Of a stretch of 64,000 bases of DNA, positions 34,412 through 43,727 are shown piece by piece; position 1 is the stretch's first letter, and each line of letters opens with the position of its first letter. Made by a program: the position numbers and the translations under genes. Location of the stretch: assembly GCA_905221605.1 (NCBI GenBank), contig CAJNDS010002001.1, forward strand, positions 292,501 to 356,500, written 5' to 3'. Source of the stretch: Symbiodinium natans (taxonomy: Eukaryota; Sar; Dinophyceae; Suessiales; Symbiodiniaceae). Below the pieces are notes generated by a model, which saw nothing but the letters and a program-made list of their open reading frames with translations, made no database searches and was not told the DNA's origin.

Positions 34412-34715
34412 AAATTAGTAAAGGTTTCTATGGAAAGATATTAATTCTCTATCTATATCTTCTTCAAATTCATTTCGGCTTCTCTTCTTTCTCACATCCA
34501 GATAATGCATTAGAAGCATGTGGATTACTTACTCCTTTACATATCGTACCTGAATGGTATTTCTTATGCCAATATGCTATGTTAAAAGCTGTACCAAATA
34601 AAAATGCAGGATTCATTATCTGATTTACTTCTATCTTCATCTTATTTTTCTTTATGAGAAGTCTTTCAATGTCATTCTATTTTTAGATTAAGACGTCCAG
34701 TAGATTTAATGGTTT
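34412..34715 (+). pseudogene. cob: Mitochondrial cytochrome b fragment in nuclear repeats (numt)
   Basis: An AT-rich island in GC-rich flanks. It reads SHPDNALEACGLLTPLHIVP then EWYFLCQYAMLKAVPNK and NAGFII; the P-EWYF motif and the helix after it belong to the C-terminal half of cytochrome b, and the wording is alveolate/dinoflagellate-like. A TGA stop follows at 34621, after which TSIFILFFF continues in the same frame. About 100 codons survive against about 370 in the full protein; there is no heme-ligand region. It begins and ends abruptly at a 15-bp minisatellite. A broken mitochondrial chromosome piece is the alternative, but the flanks argue for the nucleus. Confidence 0.8.
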
Positions 34716-35640
34716 CTATCGCAACCCCGCCGGGTTGCCCAGTTTTACCCCTGCCAGGGTTGCCCCCACCAGGGCTGGCCCCCACCAGCGTTGCCCCCGC
34801 CAGGGTTGCCGCCGAGATATAGGGTTGCCCTTGGCAGGGTTCCGCCAGGGTTGACCCCGCCAGGGTGACATTGCCCTCGCCAGGTTGCCCTGTCAGGGTT
34901 CCACGCCTCCTCACGTCGCCTACTCAGGAATTGTGCACCTTCTCTGCGACGGCCTCGTCCTCCTCGCGCGCTGGCGAGGCTTCGTCGTCCTTCTTATGAA
35001 GTGTTGTTTTGTTGCCGAGTAGGGCTTCTTGTGCCATATGGGCCCCAGATGGCCCCAGATGCGGGAAGGGCCCTTGCCCGTGCCTGGGTTGCCCCCGCCA
35101 GCGGGGTTGCCCCCGCCAGGGCTGCCCTTGCGTTGCCCTTGCTATTGCCAGGGTTGCCCCCGCCACGCCCCGCCGCCCGCCAGGGTTGCCCCCCGCCGGC
35201 CCTTGCGCGACCCCGGTCCGTGGGAGGCCGGGCCCAAGACGCGCGACCCCAGCATAGGAGGTCCTGTCAACAAAGACCAAGCTGGGCCAGAGAAGCCCTT
35301 GCGCCAGCGGGTGGCCCGGCCTTCCGCGCTTGGCCCTCGCCATTCTGCCATATGAATGAGCTTGGGTCCGGAATTGGGCTTGAGGGTGTCTTAAACACAG
35401 TATGGGTGAAACAGATTGTCCCGCTCCCTGTTGATCCAGGAAATTATATATAGCAACAGCAGCAGTCAACACGTCCCAGCCCGGCCAGCGGGGAGACTCG
35501 AGGGGCTGTGGAGGGTAGACGGCTCTAAACCCGAAAGAGGCGGTAGTTTGGGTGGCTGGTGGGGTGGGATCCGCTGCACCGAGGTGGCCCGACCCGCCAC
35601 CACTCCCTGGCGCGGGTCGGGACCGCGGCACTTTGGAACA
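34716..35640. repeat. 15-bp minisatellite, right arm, and GC-rich open frame
   Basis: Degenerate copies of the same unit at 34727-34900 and 35085-35200. The sequence GACGCGCGACCCC recurs at 33810 and 35237, and an AAGCC(G/C)TTGCGCC motif at 33846 and 35293, so both arms share a larger unit. A 235-codon minus frame (35631-34924) ends in a charged tail (KKDDEASPAREEDEAVAEKV); coding status is unclear. Confidence 0.5.
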
Positions 35641-35713
35641 CCCTAAACCCTAAACCCTAAACCCTAAACCCTAAACCCTAAACCCTAAACCCTAAACCCC
35701 AACCCTAAACCAG

Positions 35714-35840
35714 CCTGCCTTTATGTGTGGGACTTCCGAAGCCTTTGGCTGTCGCTGTCCCAACTTTGCAACTCCAATACAGAGAGCCAAAGGGATCTGC
35801 GGAAGCGGCGACTGAGGTCCCTCCAATCTACCCTTACAGG
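35714..35840 (+). CDS. Exon of unidentified protein
   Basis: Reads LPKPLAVAVPTLQLQYREPK then GSAEAATEVPPIYPYR and meets GTTTAGG. CCCTAAA left with CTAAACCAG as acceptor. Confidence 0.5.
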
Positions 35841-36000
35841 GTTTAGGGTTCAGGGTTTAGGGTTTAGGGTTTGGGGTTTTAGGGTTTAGGGTTGAGTTTA
35901 GGGTGTACATAGTTTAGAGGGTTAAGGTTCAGGGTCTGAACCCTACACCCCAAGCCCTCTGCGTGCCCCCCCCCAGAAGATACCTATCCCAGACCCGCAG

Positions 36001-36204
36001 TCAAGTGAAGGGTGGTGGGAGGCGCCCAAGACAGTGGTTCGGGTGTACTCAGCACCCCAAGTACCCAGATCTTCCAAACCCTTTAATTAAGGAATATACC
36101 TCAATTCATAATAAGGATCCTTAGTATCAAATAGCTAGGGTATATTCCTTAATTAAGGGGTTTTGGAAGATCTGGGTATAGCTGATGCTTGCAAGTGGTT
36201 CAAG
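36001..36204 (+). CDS. Two exons around a palindromic family N intron
   Basis: Exon 36001-36060 (SEGWWEAPKTVVRVYSAPQ) follows a C-run and the acceptor CCGCAG. The intron 36061-36181 starts GTACCC and ends TATAG. Exon 36182-36204 reads LMLASGSR and meets GTCTAG. Phase fits. Function unknown. Confidence 0.48.
36061..36180. mobile_element. Family N palindromic element with TA flanks
   Basis: About 40-bp inverted arms (CCCAGATCTTCCAAA... TTAATTAAGGAATATACC) around a 40-bp centre, with TA on both sides as in Tc1/mariner-type MITEs. Confidence 0.7.
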
Positions 36205-36910
36205 GTCTAGTTATAAGTTAGCACACACCATTCTCAACCCTAAACCCTAGAAAGTGGATACATAAGAACAGTCAACGTTGGGTTCGTGAGTACCCATGAA
36301 CCGGGAGGGTGTTACTGTTCCGGACTATGTGGGGGGGGGGGGGGGGGAGAAGATTTAGGGCTTAGGCGGCTTAGGGAAGATATTCCTACAAAGATGCTAT
36401 GATCCTGAGCAAAGGAGTACCACCGGGGAGGGCTGGGGGAGGGGGTAGCAGTTTAAGGGCCATTTAAGGGGGGTTTTTTTTGGCCATGTAGCGATGTACG
36501 GAAGTCTGCTTAGATCGACCGACCGGGGCCCCCGATGCAGGAGGATGAAGTAGACTCCAAAGGTTCGTTTAATCTTGTGATAGGGTGAGAGTCGGTGGAA
36601 ATGAAGCCAGGGTTTTGGGTTTGGGGTTTGGGGTTTAGGGCTAGGGTTTAGGGTTGAGGGTTGAGGGTTGATACACCCTTTATGACACGGTCATTCATGA
36701 CTAAGGCGCCATTTCATGCTGGAGCTCAAGGGCTTCGAGTTGAGGGTTTAGGGCTTCAGGACACTGATTATCCGGAGCTACCAACATAAGCCCTAGACCC
36801 TAGACCCTAGACCCTAGACCCTAGACCCTCGACCCTAGACCCTAGACCCTAGACCCTAAACCCTAAACCCTAAACCCTAAACCCTAACCCTAAACCCTTA
36901 AACCCTAAAC

Positions 36911-37018
36911 CCTCAGCCCAAGAAAAGTCTCCGGCTGGTGAAGCAGGTGGTCTCGACCGAAGAATTCTTTGGCGGTCCCTTCCACAGCACTCCTGGCAAC
37001 GGGCCGCCCCAAACCCGG
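36911..37018 (-). CDS. Exon of unidentified protein
   Basis: Reads GLGRPVARSAVEGTAKEFFG then RDHLLHQPETFLGLR, with donor GTTTAGGG. CCCTAAA left, TTTAGGG right. Confidence 0.52.
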
Positions 37019-37143
37019 TTTAGGGTTTAGGGTTTAGGGTTTTGGGTTTAGGGTTTAGGGTTTAGGGTTCAGGGTTTAGGGTTTCCCCCCCGCACCCCAA
37101 TCCGTAACATCTATTCCCTGTGCCCTGAAAGCCTAAACCCCAC

Positions 37144-37284
37144 ACCCTTTTCGAAGGAATTGGGTACCGATCAAAAATCACAGGCTTTTGGGCACAAACG
37201 CAGCAAACAAAGAGGCTAGACGAGGGTCACAGGTTCTTGGGTTCAGACTTGAGGGGCCTCGGGGTTCAGCGTGTACACAGGGGC
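37144..37284 (+). CDS. Possible exon
   Basis: Reads TLFEGIGYRSKITGFWAQTQ, QTKRLDEGHRFLGSDLRGLG and VQRVHRG, then enters a CT/TA microsatellite (37285-37340). Confidence 0.42.
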
Positions 37285-37700
37285 CTCTCTCTCTCTATAT
37301 ATGTATATATATATATAAGGCATATATATATATATATGCTGTGTCCTGGGCAGATTGTAAGATCTTCCGATATGGGCATTTCCCAAAATAGGGGCACCCC
37401 TCTAATTCACCAACTAAAAAATAGAATCCCCTTAAAGGGACCCTATTGTCGGAACCCTGAAGTCCTCAATGCCCTTAGTTCAGCGTGACCTTTATAGCCT
37501 CAATCAAAGGGAACCATGCACCATAGTTGCCATAGTTATTGGGCACGTCAACGCTTTTGGTAGGGTAGGCACAGCTATTCGAGGAGGGGTTTCACCCTAA
37601 ACTCATGTTTAATTAGGCTGTTGAGTTTAGGGTTTCGGGTTTGGGTTTGGGCGTTTTGCCCCTAGACACTGAACCTTAAACCTTTTAAACCCTGAACCGT

Positions 37701-37850
37701 GGCATGTTCCCCCTTATACTAACAGTTCTTCATGAGGATTCTAGTAGCGGGTACTATAATCCCTACTAAGGACCTTAAACCCTAAACCCTAAACCCTAAA
37801 CCCTAAACCCTAAACCCTAAACCCTGTTAGTATAGGGGGACATCCCAACC
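37701..37850. mobile_element. Family B element interrupted by a telomeric tract
   Basis: Left arm and centre intact to AAGGAC (37773), a 51-bp CCCTAAA tract (37774-37824), then the rest of the right arm (TGTTAGTATA...). Confidence 0.8.
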
Positions 37851-37867
37851 TGAACCCTGAACCCACC

Positions 37868-37936
37868 TCCCTGCACCCCCGGATGAGCTCTCGCCCTCGT
37901 CGCCGAGCCTCAGCAAAGCTGATAAGTTGCCGTAAA
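37868..37936 (-). CDS. Exon of unidentified protein
   Basis: Reads RQLISFAEARRRGRELIRGC, an arginine-rich helix, with CCCTAAA to the right. Confidence 0.4.
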
Positions 37937-38035
37937 CCCTAAACCCTAAACCCTAAACCCTAAACCCTAAACCCTAATCTAAACCCTAAACCCTGAACCC
38001 CAAACCCTGAACCCTAAACCCTGAACCCTAAAGCC

Positions 38036-38216
38036 CAGCACTGCCAGAGGCCATGCAGACTCCTCAAACGCAGTCTGACTTTCCTCTGAGAAGGGCAAGA
38101 GGGTATCACTGGGTTACTAAGATGGTTACCCTAAACCCTGAGCCCTCAGTTCGGGTTTAGGGAGCTGGGCACGCAATGGGTCCTGAGTCTAAAGCCCCCT
38201 CCCTGTTCTTCAAGGC
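38036..38216 (+). CDS. Two possible exons
   Basis: 38036-38105 reads PALPEAMQTPQTQSDFPLRR; 38171-38216, after GGGTTTAG, reads ELGTQWVLSLKPPPCSSRQG. A telomeric remnant lies between. The join is unproven. Confidence 0.35.
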
Positions 38217-39373
38217 AGGGCTTAGGGTTTGGGGTTTAGGGTTTAGGTATTGCATGGGGTTTAGGGTTTAAGGTTTAAGGCTTAGGGTTTCCGGTTTCCG
38301 GCTTCCGGTTTAGGGTTCAGGGTTTAGGGTTCAGGGTTTAGGGTTTAGATTAGGGTTTAGGGTTTAGGGTTTAGGGTTTAGGGTTTAGGGTTTAGGGTTT
38401 AGGATTTAGGGCGAGTAAAAGGATTTAAGTTTAGGGCTTAGGGTTGAAGGTCGCGAAAGGCCTTGCGGTGCCCAAAATGCCTTATCCCCTGTGGACCAAA
38501 TGAGCCCTCAACTCGGGGTTATATACCTGGGTTTAGGGTTTAGGGTTTAGGGTTTAGGGTTTAGGGTTTAGGGTTGAAACCATCAACCCTGTTAGGGTTC
38601 ATGTGGTCCGCAAGGTACCCGCACATGGCTCGGTTTGGGCTTTGTTTTAGCGGGGGGGCGTGGATTGGATTTGCGGTTTTGCCAGCACCAAGCCTTCACT
38701 TTGCCAAGTGTGTCTTGGTTACAGGGGGTTGGTACAAGCCTTGCACCTTGCTGAGTGTCGCATTGGAGTCACAGTGCTTGCTTGTGGGGGGAGGGGGGGG
38801 GGGGGGTTCATGGTTTAAACGCAACCATATCTAGTTCATTGGTGGGATAATCTTTAAAATGTATTTTGTTGTTTGTTCCTTCTTGGGTTTAAGTACACTT
38901 AAAAAAGTAAAATGTTTCCCAACTATGGCAAAGCTAGATATCTTGCTTGGGTCGGCCCAGACCGAAACGCAGCAAGCGCGGCTGTAAGAAACGTGGCCGG
39001 GCCTTTGAAAACCTTACTGAGAGGTTGGATCTGACAATTTCACCGCACCGTTCAGCGACCTAAAGCTCACCCTAAACCCTAAACCCTAAACCCTAACCCG
39101 TAACCCGTAACCCCTAACCCCTAACCCCTAAACCCTAAACCCTAAACCCTTTCACTTTGGAAGATCGAATGCCCTAAACCAGAAGCTGCACCCGAGAGTA
39201 ACCCAGGAATGAAAAGGGTGCCCCTTTTTGGCTTAAAGGGTTTACAATGTAAAGTTTACAAGGGACTAAAAAAAGGAATAAGGGCCTACTCTGGGTCATA
39301 GGAAGAAGGTTGGGTTCCTGAGAGCTGCCAAACTCCGGGTCTAGGGTAAAGGGTTTAGGGTTCAGGGTTTAGG

Positions 39374-39453
39374 GCGACTTTAAACTAGCCAGTTCCTGGG
39401 AACCCCACATGCTGTACATGCGGGTCACGATGTCACCGATCTGTGCAGCAGTG
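39374..39453 (-). CDS. Exon preceded by a poly-C tract
   Basis: Reads RTAAQIGDIVTRMYSMWGSQ then ELASLKS. On the sense strand a run of about 22 C (39455-39477) lies directly upstream, as a polypyrimidine tract would. Confidence 0.5.
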
Positions 39454-39577
39454 CGGGGGGGGGGGGGGGGGGGGGGTTGAGGTTTTTTGCGACTACATGC
39501 CCCTAAAACCCTAGACCCTAAACCTCAAAACAACCCTAGAGGGCTTGGGGTGGTTCAGGTCTAGGACTTGGAGCAGT

Positions 39578-39800
39578 CTGGGGGGCTTGATTCTGTGGAC
39601 CTCAGTGGGCGCTTCGAGGTACACTCCCTTTGCGGCTAGGGTTTAGGGTTTAGGGTTTAGGGTTGAGGGTTGAGGGTTTAGGGTCTAGGGTCTAGGGTTT
39701 AGGGCTTAGGGTTGAGGGCCAGAAAGCATGGTGGGAGTGGAGGAGTCCGACAAGATCATGCCTCGCCCTAAACCCTCCAGGGGCGAAACTGAAGGAGCAT
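39578..39800 (+). CDS. Two exons joined across an 88-nt telomeric GC-AG intron
   Basis: Exon to 39634 reads LDSVDLSGRFEVHSLC; exon from 39723 reads ESMVGVEESDKIMPRPKPSR then GETEGA. The donor is G/GCTAGGG and the acceptor GGCCAG/AAAGC; everything between is TTTAGGG, TTGAGGG and TCTAGGG units. The joined frame is open. The product is unknown, acidic then basic. Possible further plus exons lie at 39888-39985 and 40186-40291. Confidence 0.55.
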
Positions 39801-39887
39801 AGGGTTTAGGGTGTAGGGGTTTAGGGTTTAGGGTTTACCCAAAACCCCAAACCCTCTAAACCCTATAAACCCTAGACAGCCTCTGAA

Positions 39888-40291
39888 ATCCTAGAAGCCC
39901 TGTAAGTCAAACCCCTGAAAAGATCCAAAAACATGAAACACAAATAGTACCCCATGCTATCTTTTGGATCCTCCGAGGAACCCTAACCCTATAAGTTCCC
40001 TAAACCCTAAACCCTAAACCCTAAACCCTAAACCCTAAACCCTAAACCCTAAACCCTAAACCCTAAACCCTAAACCCTAAACCCTAAACCCTAACCCTAA
40101 AACTAAACCCTAAACCCTAAACCCTAAACCCTAAACCCTAAACCCTAAACCCTAAACCCTAAACCCTAAACCCTAATGTAAGTCGCCAGAGGGGACTCCG
40201 CGCCTCCTCCATGCCTGGTGTCGACGCCTCGCCCTCCACGAGGGCTGCGTCTCGCGCGCGCAAGGCCAAAGGCCCACCATCCTGTTTCAGG
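39888..40291 (+). CDS. Two exons around a long CCCTAAA tract
   Basis: 39888-39985 reads RSPVSQTPEKIQKHETQIVP then HAIFWILRGT; 40186-40291 reads KSPEGTPRLLHAWCRRLALH then EGCVSRAQGQRPTILFQ, ending at GTTTAGG. The 40000-40175 tract between is nearly pure CCCTAAA. They may continue the gene at 39578. Confidence 0.45.
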
Positions 40292-40749
40292 GTTTAGGGT
40301 TTAGGGTTTAGGGTTTAGGGTTTAGGGTTTAGGGTTTGGGGTTTAGGGTTTAGGGTTTAGGGTTTAGGGTTTAGGGTTTGGGGTTTGGGGTTTGGGGTTT
40401 AGGGTTTAGGGTTTAGGGTTTAGGGTTTAGGGTTAGGGTTTGGGGTTTTTGGGTTTGGGGTTTAGGTTTGGGTTTAGGGTTTAGGGTTTAGGGTTGGGGT
40501 TTGGTTTAGGGTTTAGGGTTTAGGGTTTAGGGTATAGGGGTTTGGGTTTAGGTTTGGGGGGGTTTAGGGTTTAGGGTTTGGTTTAGGGTTTAGGGTTTAG
40601 GGTTTGGGGTTTGGGGTTTAGGGTTTAGGGTTTAGGGTTTGGGGTTTAGGGTTTGGGGTTTGGGGTTTAGGGTTTAGGGTTTGGGGTTTAGGGTTTGGGG
40701 TTTAGGGCTTCGGGTTCAAGGTTTCGGGTTTTCAGGGTGAGAAGAATTA

Positions 40750-41150
40750 GAGTACAAAGGGTGCAGGGTATAGGGTTCAAAGGGCTAAGGGTTGGGAGAA
40801 GGTGAGATGTGTGGATTGAGGTCCCCCAAAAGCCAAAAAGCTATGAGATAGCGTTTAATATCTTTTTGCTGTGGCCGAGAGGCGCGTTTCTTTTTTTTGG
40901 CGCGTTCACTCACTCACTAGCGCGCCCGTGTTCTTTTGTTGCTGTACGCGCATGGGGCGGGCTTTTTTTGTTGTCGCCGCAGGGGTTCTTTTTTGCTGAA
41001 CGCACGTGGGGGGGGGGGGGGGGGGGGGGGGGGTAGTTTTTTTTGCTGTTGCCGTGTTTATTTTGTATTATTTTTGCTGTCATTCTATGACGGCCCGAAA
41101 TATTTCGGGGAACCAACAAGGGACCATAATTTTGATAACTGACCATAAAC
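40750..41150. repeat. T-run/GCGCG repeats, poly-G and D fragment
   Basis: Three rough copies of GCGCG...TTCTTTT(T)TGCTG (40880-41045), 25 G (41009-41033) and a degenerate D end at about 41075-41140. Confidence 0.45.
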
Positions 41151-41184
41151 CCTAAACCCTAAACCCTAAACCATTTGGGACCCT

Positions 41185-41292
41185 AAACAAAGCCAAGGCT
41201 CAAAGCCCACGTCGCTCGCTGCGGATGCGCCGATGGCAACCACGTCGTCCCAGGCCTGGTCAGGTCCGAAGGTCAAGCAGGGCTACCGAAAC
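41185..41292 (-). CDS. Exon of unidentified acidic protein
   Basis: Reads LTFGPDQAWDDVVAIGASAA then SDVGFEPWL. CCCTAAA to the right. Confidence 0.48.
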
Positions 41293-41447
41293 CCTAAACC
41301 CCAAAACCCTAAAACCCTAAAATCCTGAAACCCTAAACCCTCAACCCTCAACCCTCAACCCTAAACCCTAAACCCTAAACACTAAACACTAACCCTAGGG
41401 GTTATAGGGTTTGTCATGCTCATGGGGCTAATTGGGGTTTGAAATCA

Positions 41448-41549
41448 TGGGTTCCCCTCTACCCCCCCCCCCCCTCCCCCCATACTACGCCCCCTTTTTT
41501 CCCAGGAGAGGGGGGGGTAGTACAGAGGGGGGGTAGTAGGGGAACCCAT
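41448..41549. mobile_element. Family E element with poly-C centre
   Basis: Ends CATGGGTTCCCCTCTACC and GTAGTAGGGGAACCCATG. Second copy 61971-62120, with the 7-bp direct repeat AACATTA (61964-61970, 62121-62127). Confidence 0.7.
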
Positions 41550-42324
41550 GCCCTAAACCCTAAACCCTAAACCCTAAACCCTAAACCCTAAACCCTAAAC
41601 CCTAAACCCTAAACCATGATGATAGGGTTTAGGTTCGCCTACGCCTCGCATGTTGGGTTTAGGGCGCTAACGCCCTCAGCCCTAAGCCCTGCAGGTCCGT
41701 GAACCTTTGAGGTTTTAGGGTTTAAGGTTCAGGGTTTAAGGTTCAGGGTTTAGGGTTTAGGTTTAGGTTTAGGGTTTAGGGTTTAGGGTTTAGGGTTTAG
41801 GGTTTAGGGCTTAGGGTTTAGGGTTTAGGGTTTAGGGTTACTGATAATTACCCTAAGGGTCCATGTACCCTCATTATTCTTTACTTGGGCCCCAAAGTCC
41901 TCGTACAGGAAGAACTTTAAGGCCCATCGGAATTCGGAACCCTAAGCCCTGAAACCTAGGGCTGTTTGGGCTGAGAGGGCTGTGGGGTGTAAGGCCTGGT
42001 GACTAGTGTTTGGGGTTTAGGGTTTAGGGTTTAGGGTTTTGGTTTTGGGATCTGGTCTTTGGGGGTTTCCGAAACTAGGGGGTACCTTGTTGGGGCCCTT
42101 ATTTTAAGGAATCCTACTACTTGGGGGTCTATATATATTAGGGGTCCCCTTATTTCCGTCAACCGCCATTTGGGTTTAGGGTGTCACAGTTCGTTCAGCT
42201 CGATGGCTTTGGGGTCGATACCTCGTAATTCCAGCGTGACCTGTCGTTGGTTTAGTCATGGAGATGTTAAGGGAGGGGGCCCAACAGGGGAGGGCCTTCT
42301 GAGTGGCTCCAAAAAGCCTTGGCA

Positions 42325-42415
42325 AGCACTCGCTAAGCGCTCGGACCTCGACAGTTGCTGGAAAAAGATGTTTTGGAGCGATTGCTGAGGGCTTTCCAAG
42401 CAATCGCGGCGTCCC
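42325..42415 (+). CDS. Possible exon
   Basis: After CGCTAAG it reads LGPRQLLEKDVLERLLRAFQ then AIAAS, helical, and ends at a poly-C tract (42417-42437). A competing open frame (KKPWQALAKRSDLDSCWKK) covers the same bases. Confidence 0.38.
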
Positions 42416-43018
42416 TCCCCCCCCCCCCCCCCCCCCCTCCCCTGTCAGACCTCCCCTCCCGTAACATTTCCATGATTTAGAGGGTGTAGGATTTACGGTT
42501 TTCGGTTTAGAGCTTAGGATTTCTGAGAACAAGAACCCACCAACAAAAATAACGGGGCCCGCGCAGCCTTAAACCCTAACCCCTGACCCCCAAAGACGGT
42601 CTTGTAGACCTGTGAGGCCCTCATACTCTTCGGGTAGTTACATGGTTCCTTCGTACGCGCCGAATAAAATGGGGACCCTTTATATGCCCCATACAACCCC
42701 AGACTTCAGACTTCAGAACCCTTTAAAGGAGGTAAGGGACCATCTTAGGGACCTATATACACGGCACTCCGGCAGGTCGGGGTGTTGCTGGGGCTCGGGT
42801 TCCTTTGGGGGCTTCAGGTGTGTGGTTGGTATTGTCCGAGGGTTTGGGGTTTTTCGGGGTTGCAGGGTTTCGGGCTCGGGGTGTTCAAGTCTAGACAGGG
42901 TTTGGGGTTTGCGAACCTAAACCCTGAATGCTAATACACCCTAAACCCTAAACCCTAAACCCTAGACCCTAACCCTAAACCCTAAACCCCAAACCCTAAA
43001 CCCCTAACCCTAAACCCC

Positions 43019-43117
43019 AAGTCCGATTTTCGGATGGGGCCGACAAAAGCCGAGGCCTCCCCTTGACGGAAGGGGGTTGAACGTGCGCTTCACCGAATAC
43101 AGGGTGGCGCCCCCCCC
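43019..43117 (-). CDS. Exon preceded by a poly-C tract
   Basis: Reads ATLYSVKRTFNPLPSRGGLG then FCRPHPKIGLG, with donor GTTTAGG. The sense strand has about 24 C just upstream (43111-43134). Confidence 0.5.
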
Positions 43118-43267
43118 CCCCCCCCCCCCCCCCCCATGGCTGGAAGCTAGTTTGTGGTTTAGGGTTCAGGGTTTAGGGCAGTCGGGTAGTAGGGTAGCAG
43201 GGGAATTATGTGAGGAGGGTCCCCGAGTTAGACGTGGAGTTGTGGGGCCCTGAAATGGGCTGTACCA

Positions 43268-43708
43268 CAAGCTAAGCTGCGAGCACCTGATCTAGAATTG
43301 GCAGACTGGTTATGCGCTGGCCGCGTCCTTGTCGGTGCCACCATCCTTGAAGACGAAATGAACCCTCAAAATGAGGCCATATACCCTATGCTACTATAAC
43401 TCCTACTAAGGTGTATGAACCCTAAACCCTTTTAGGGCTCATTTCGTCCCCAAAAGGATCATGCAAACTCGATTTCACTGCGCTGGAGTGGGTCGACCAC
43501 GAGAGATTCCGCCGGGATGTGGAAGCTGGAGGCATATGGGTGGTTGTCAAAATGATGATCCCTTTTGGGGTACCCTAAATATTAGGTGCCGTATTATAAT
43601 AGGGATCCAAACAGGGACCATGATTTTGACAACCACCCATATGGGTCGCAGGGCGTAGGGAGAAGGCTCGTCTCCGAGCCACCAGGTGGCCGGGACGACG
43701 CTGCCCAT
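43268..43708 (+). CDS. Three exons of an unidentified protein split by G and D elements
   Basis: Exon 43268-43334 reads QAKLRAPDLELADWLCAGRV; exon 43457-43531 reads CKLDFTALEWVDHERFRRDV then EAG; exon from 43659 reads RRLVSEPPGGRDDAA. The first intron (43335-43456, GT-AG) holds a G element; the second (43532-43658, GC-AG) holds an intact D element. Both joins keep frame. No family recognised; the product is charged and soluble. Confidence 0.52.
43533..43643. mobile_element. Family D element, intact, within an intron
   Basis: Ends CATATGGGTGGTTGTCAAAA and its complement. Variants: 46197-46412 (telomeric core), 52999-53100, 53749-53856, 56331-56437, and a split copy at 49988-50606. Confidence 0.75.
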
Positions 43709-43727
43709 AAACCCTAAACCCTAAACC

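Noticed and set aside
34198-34412. Functional pentapeptide-repeat protein
   Set aside because: The unit is 15 bp so every frame is open; no start context, and the array is broken by the mitochondrial fragment.
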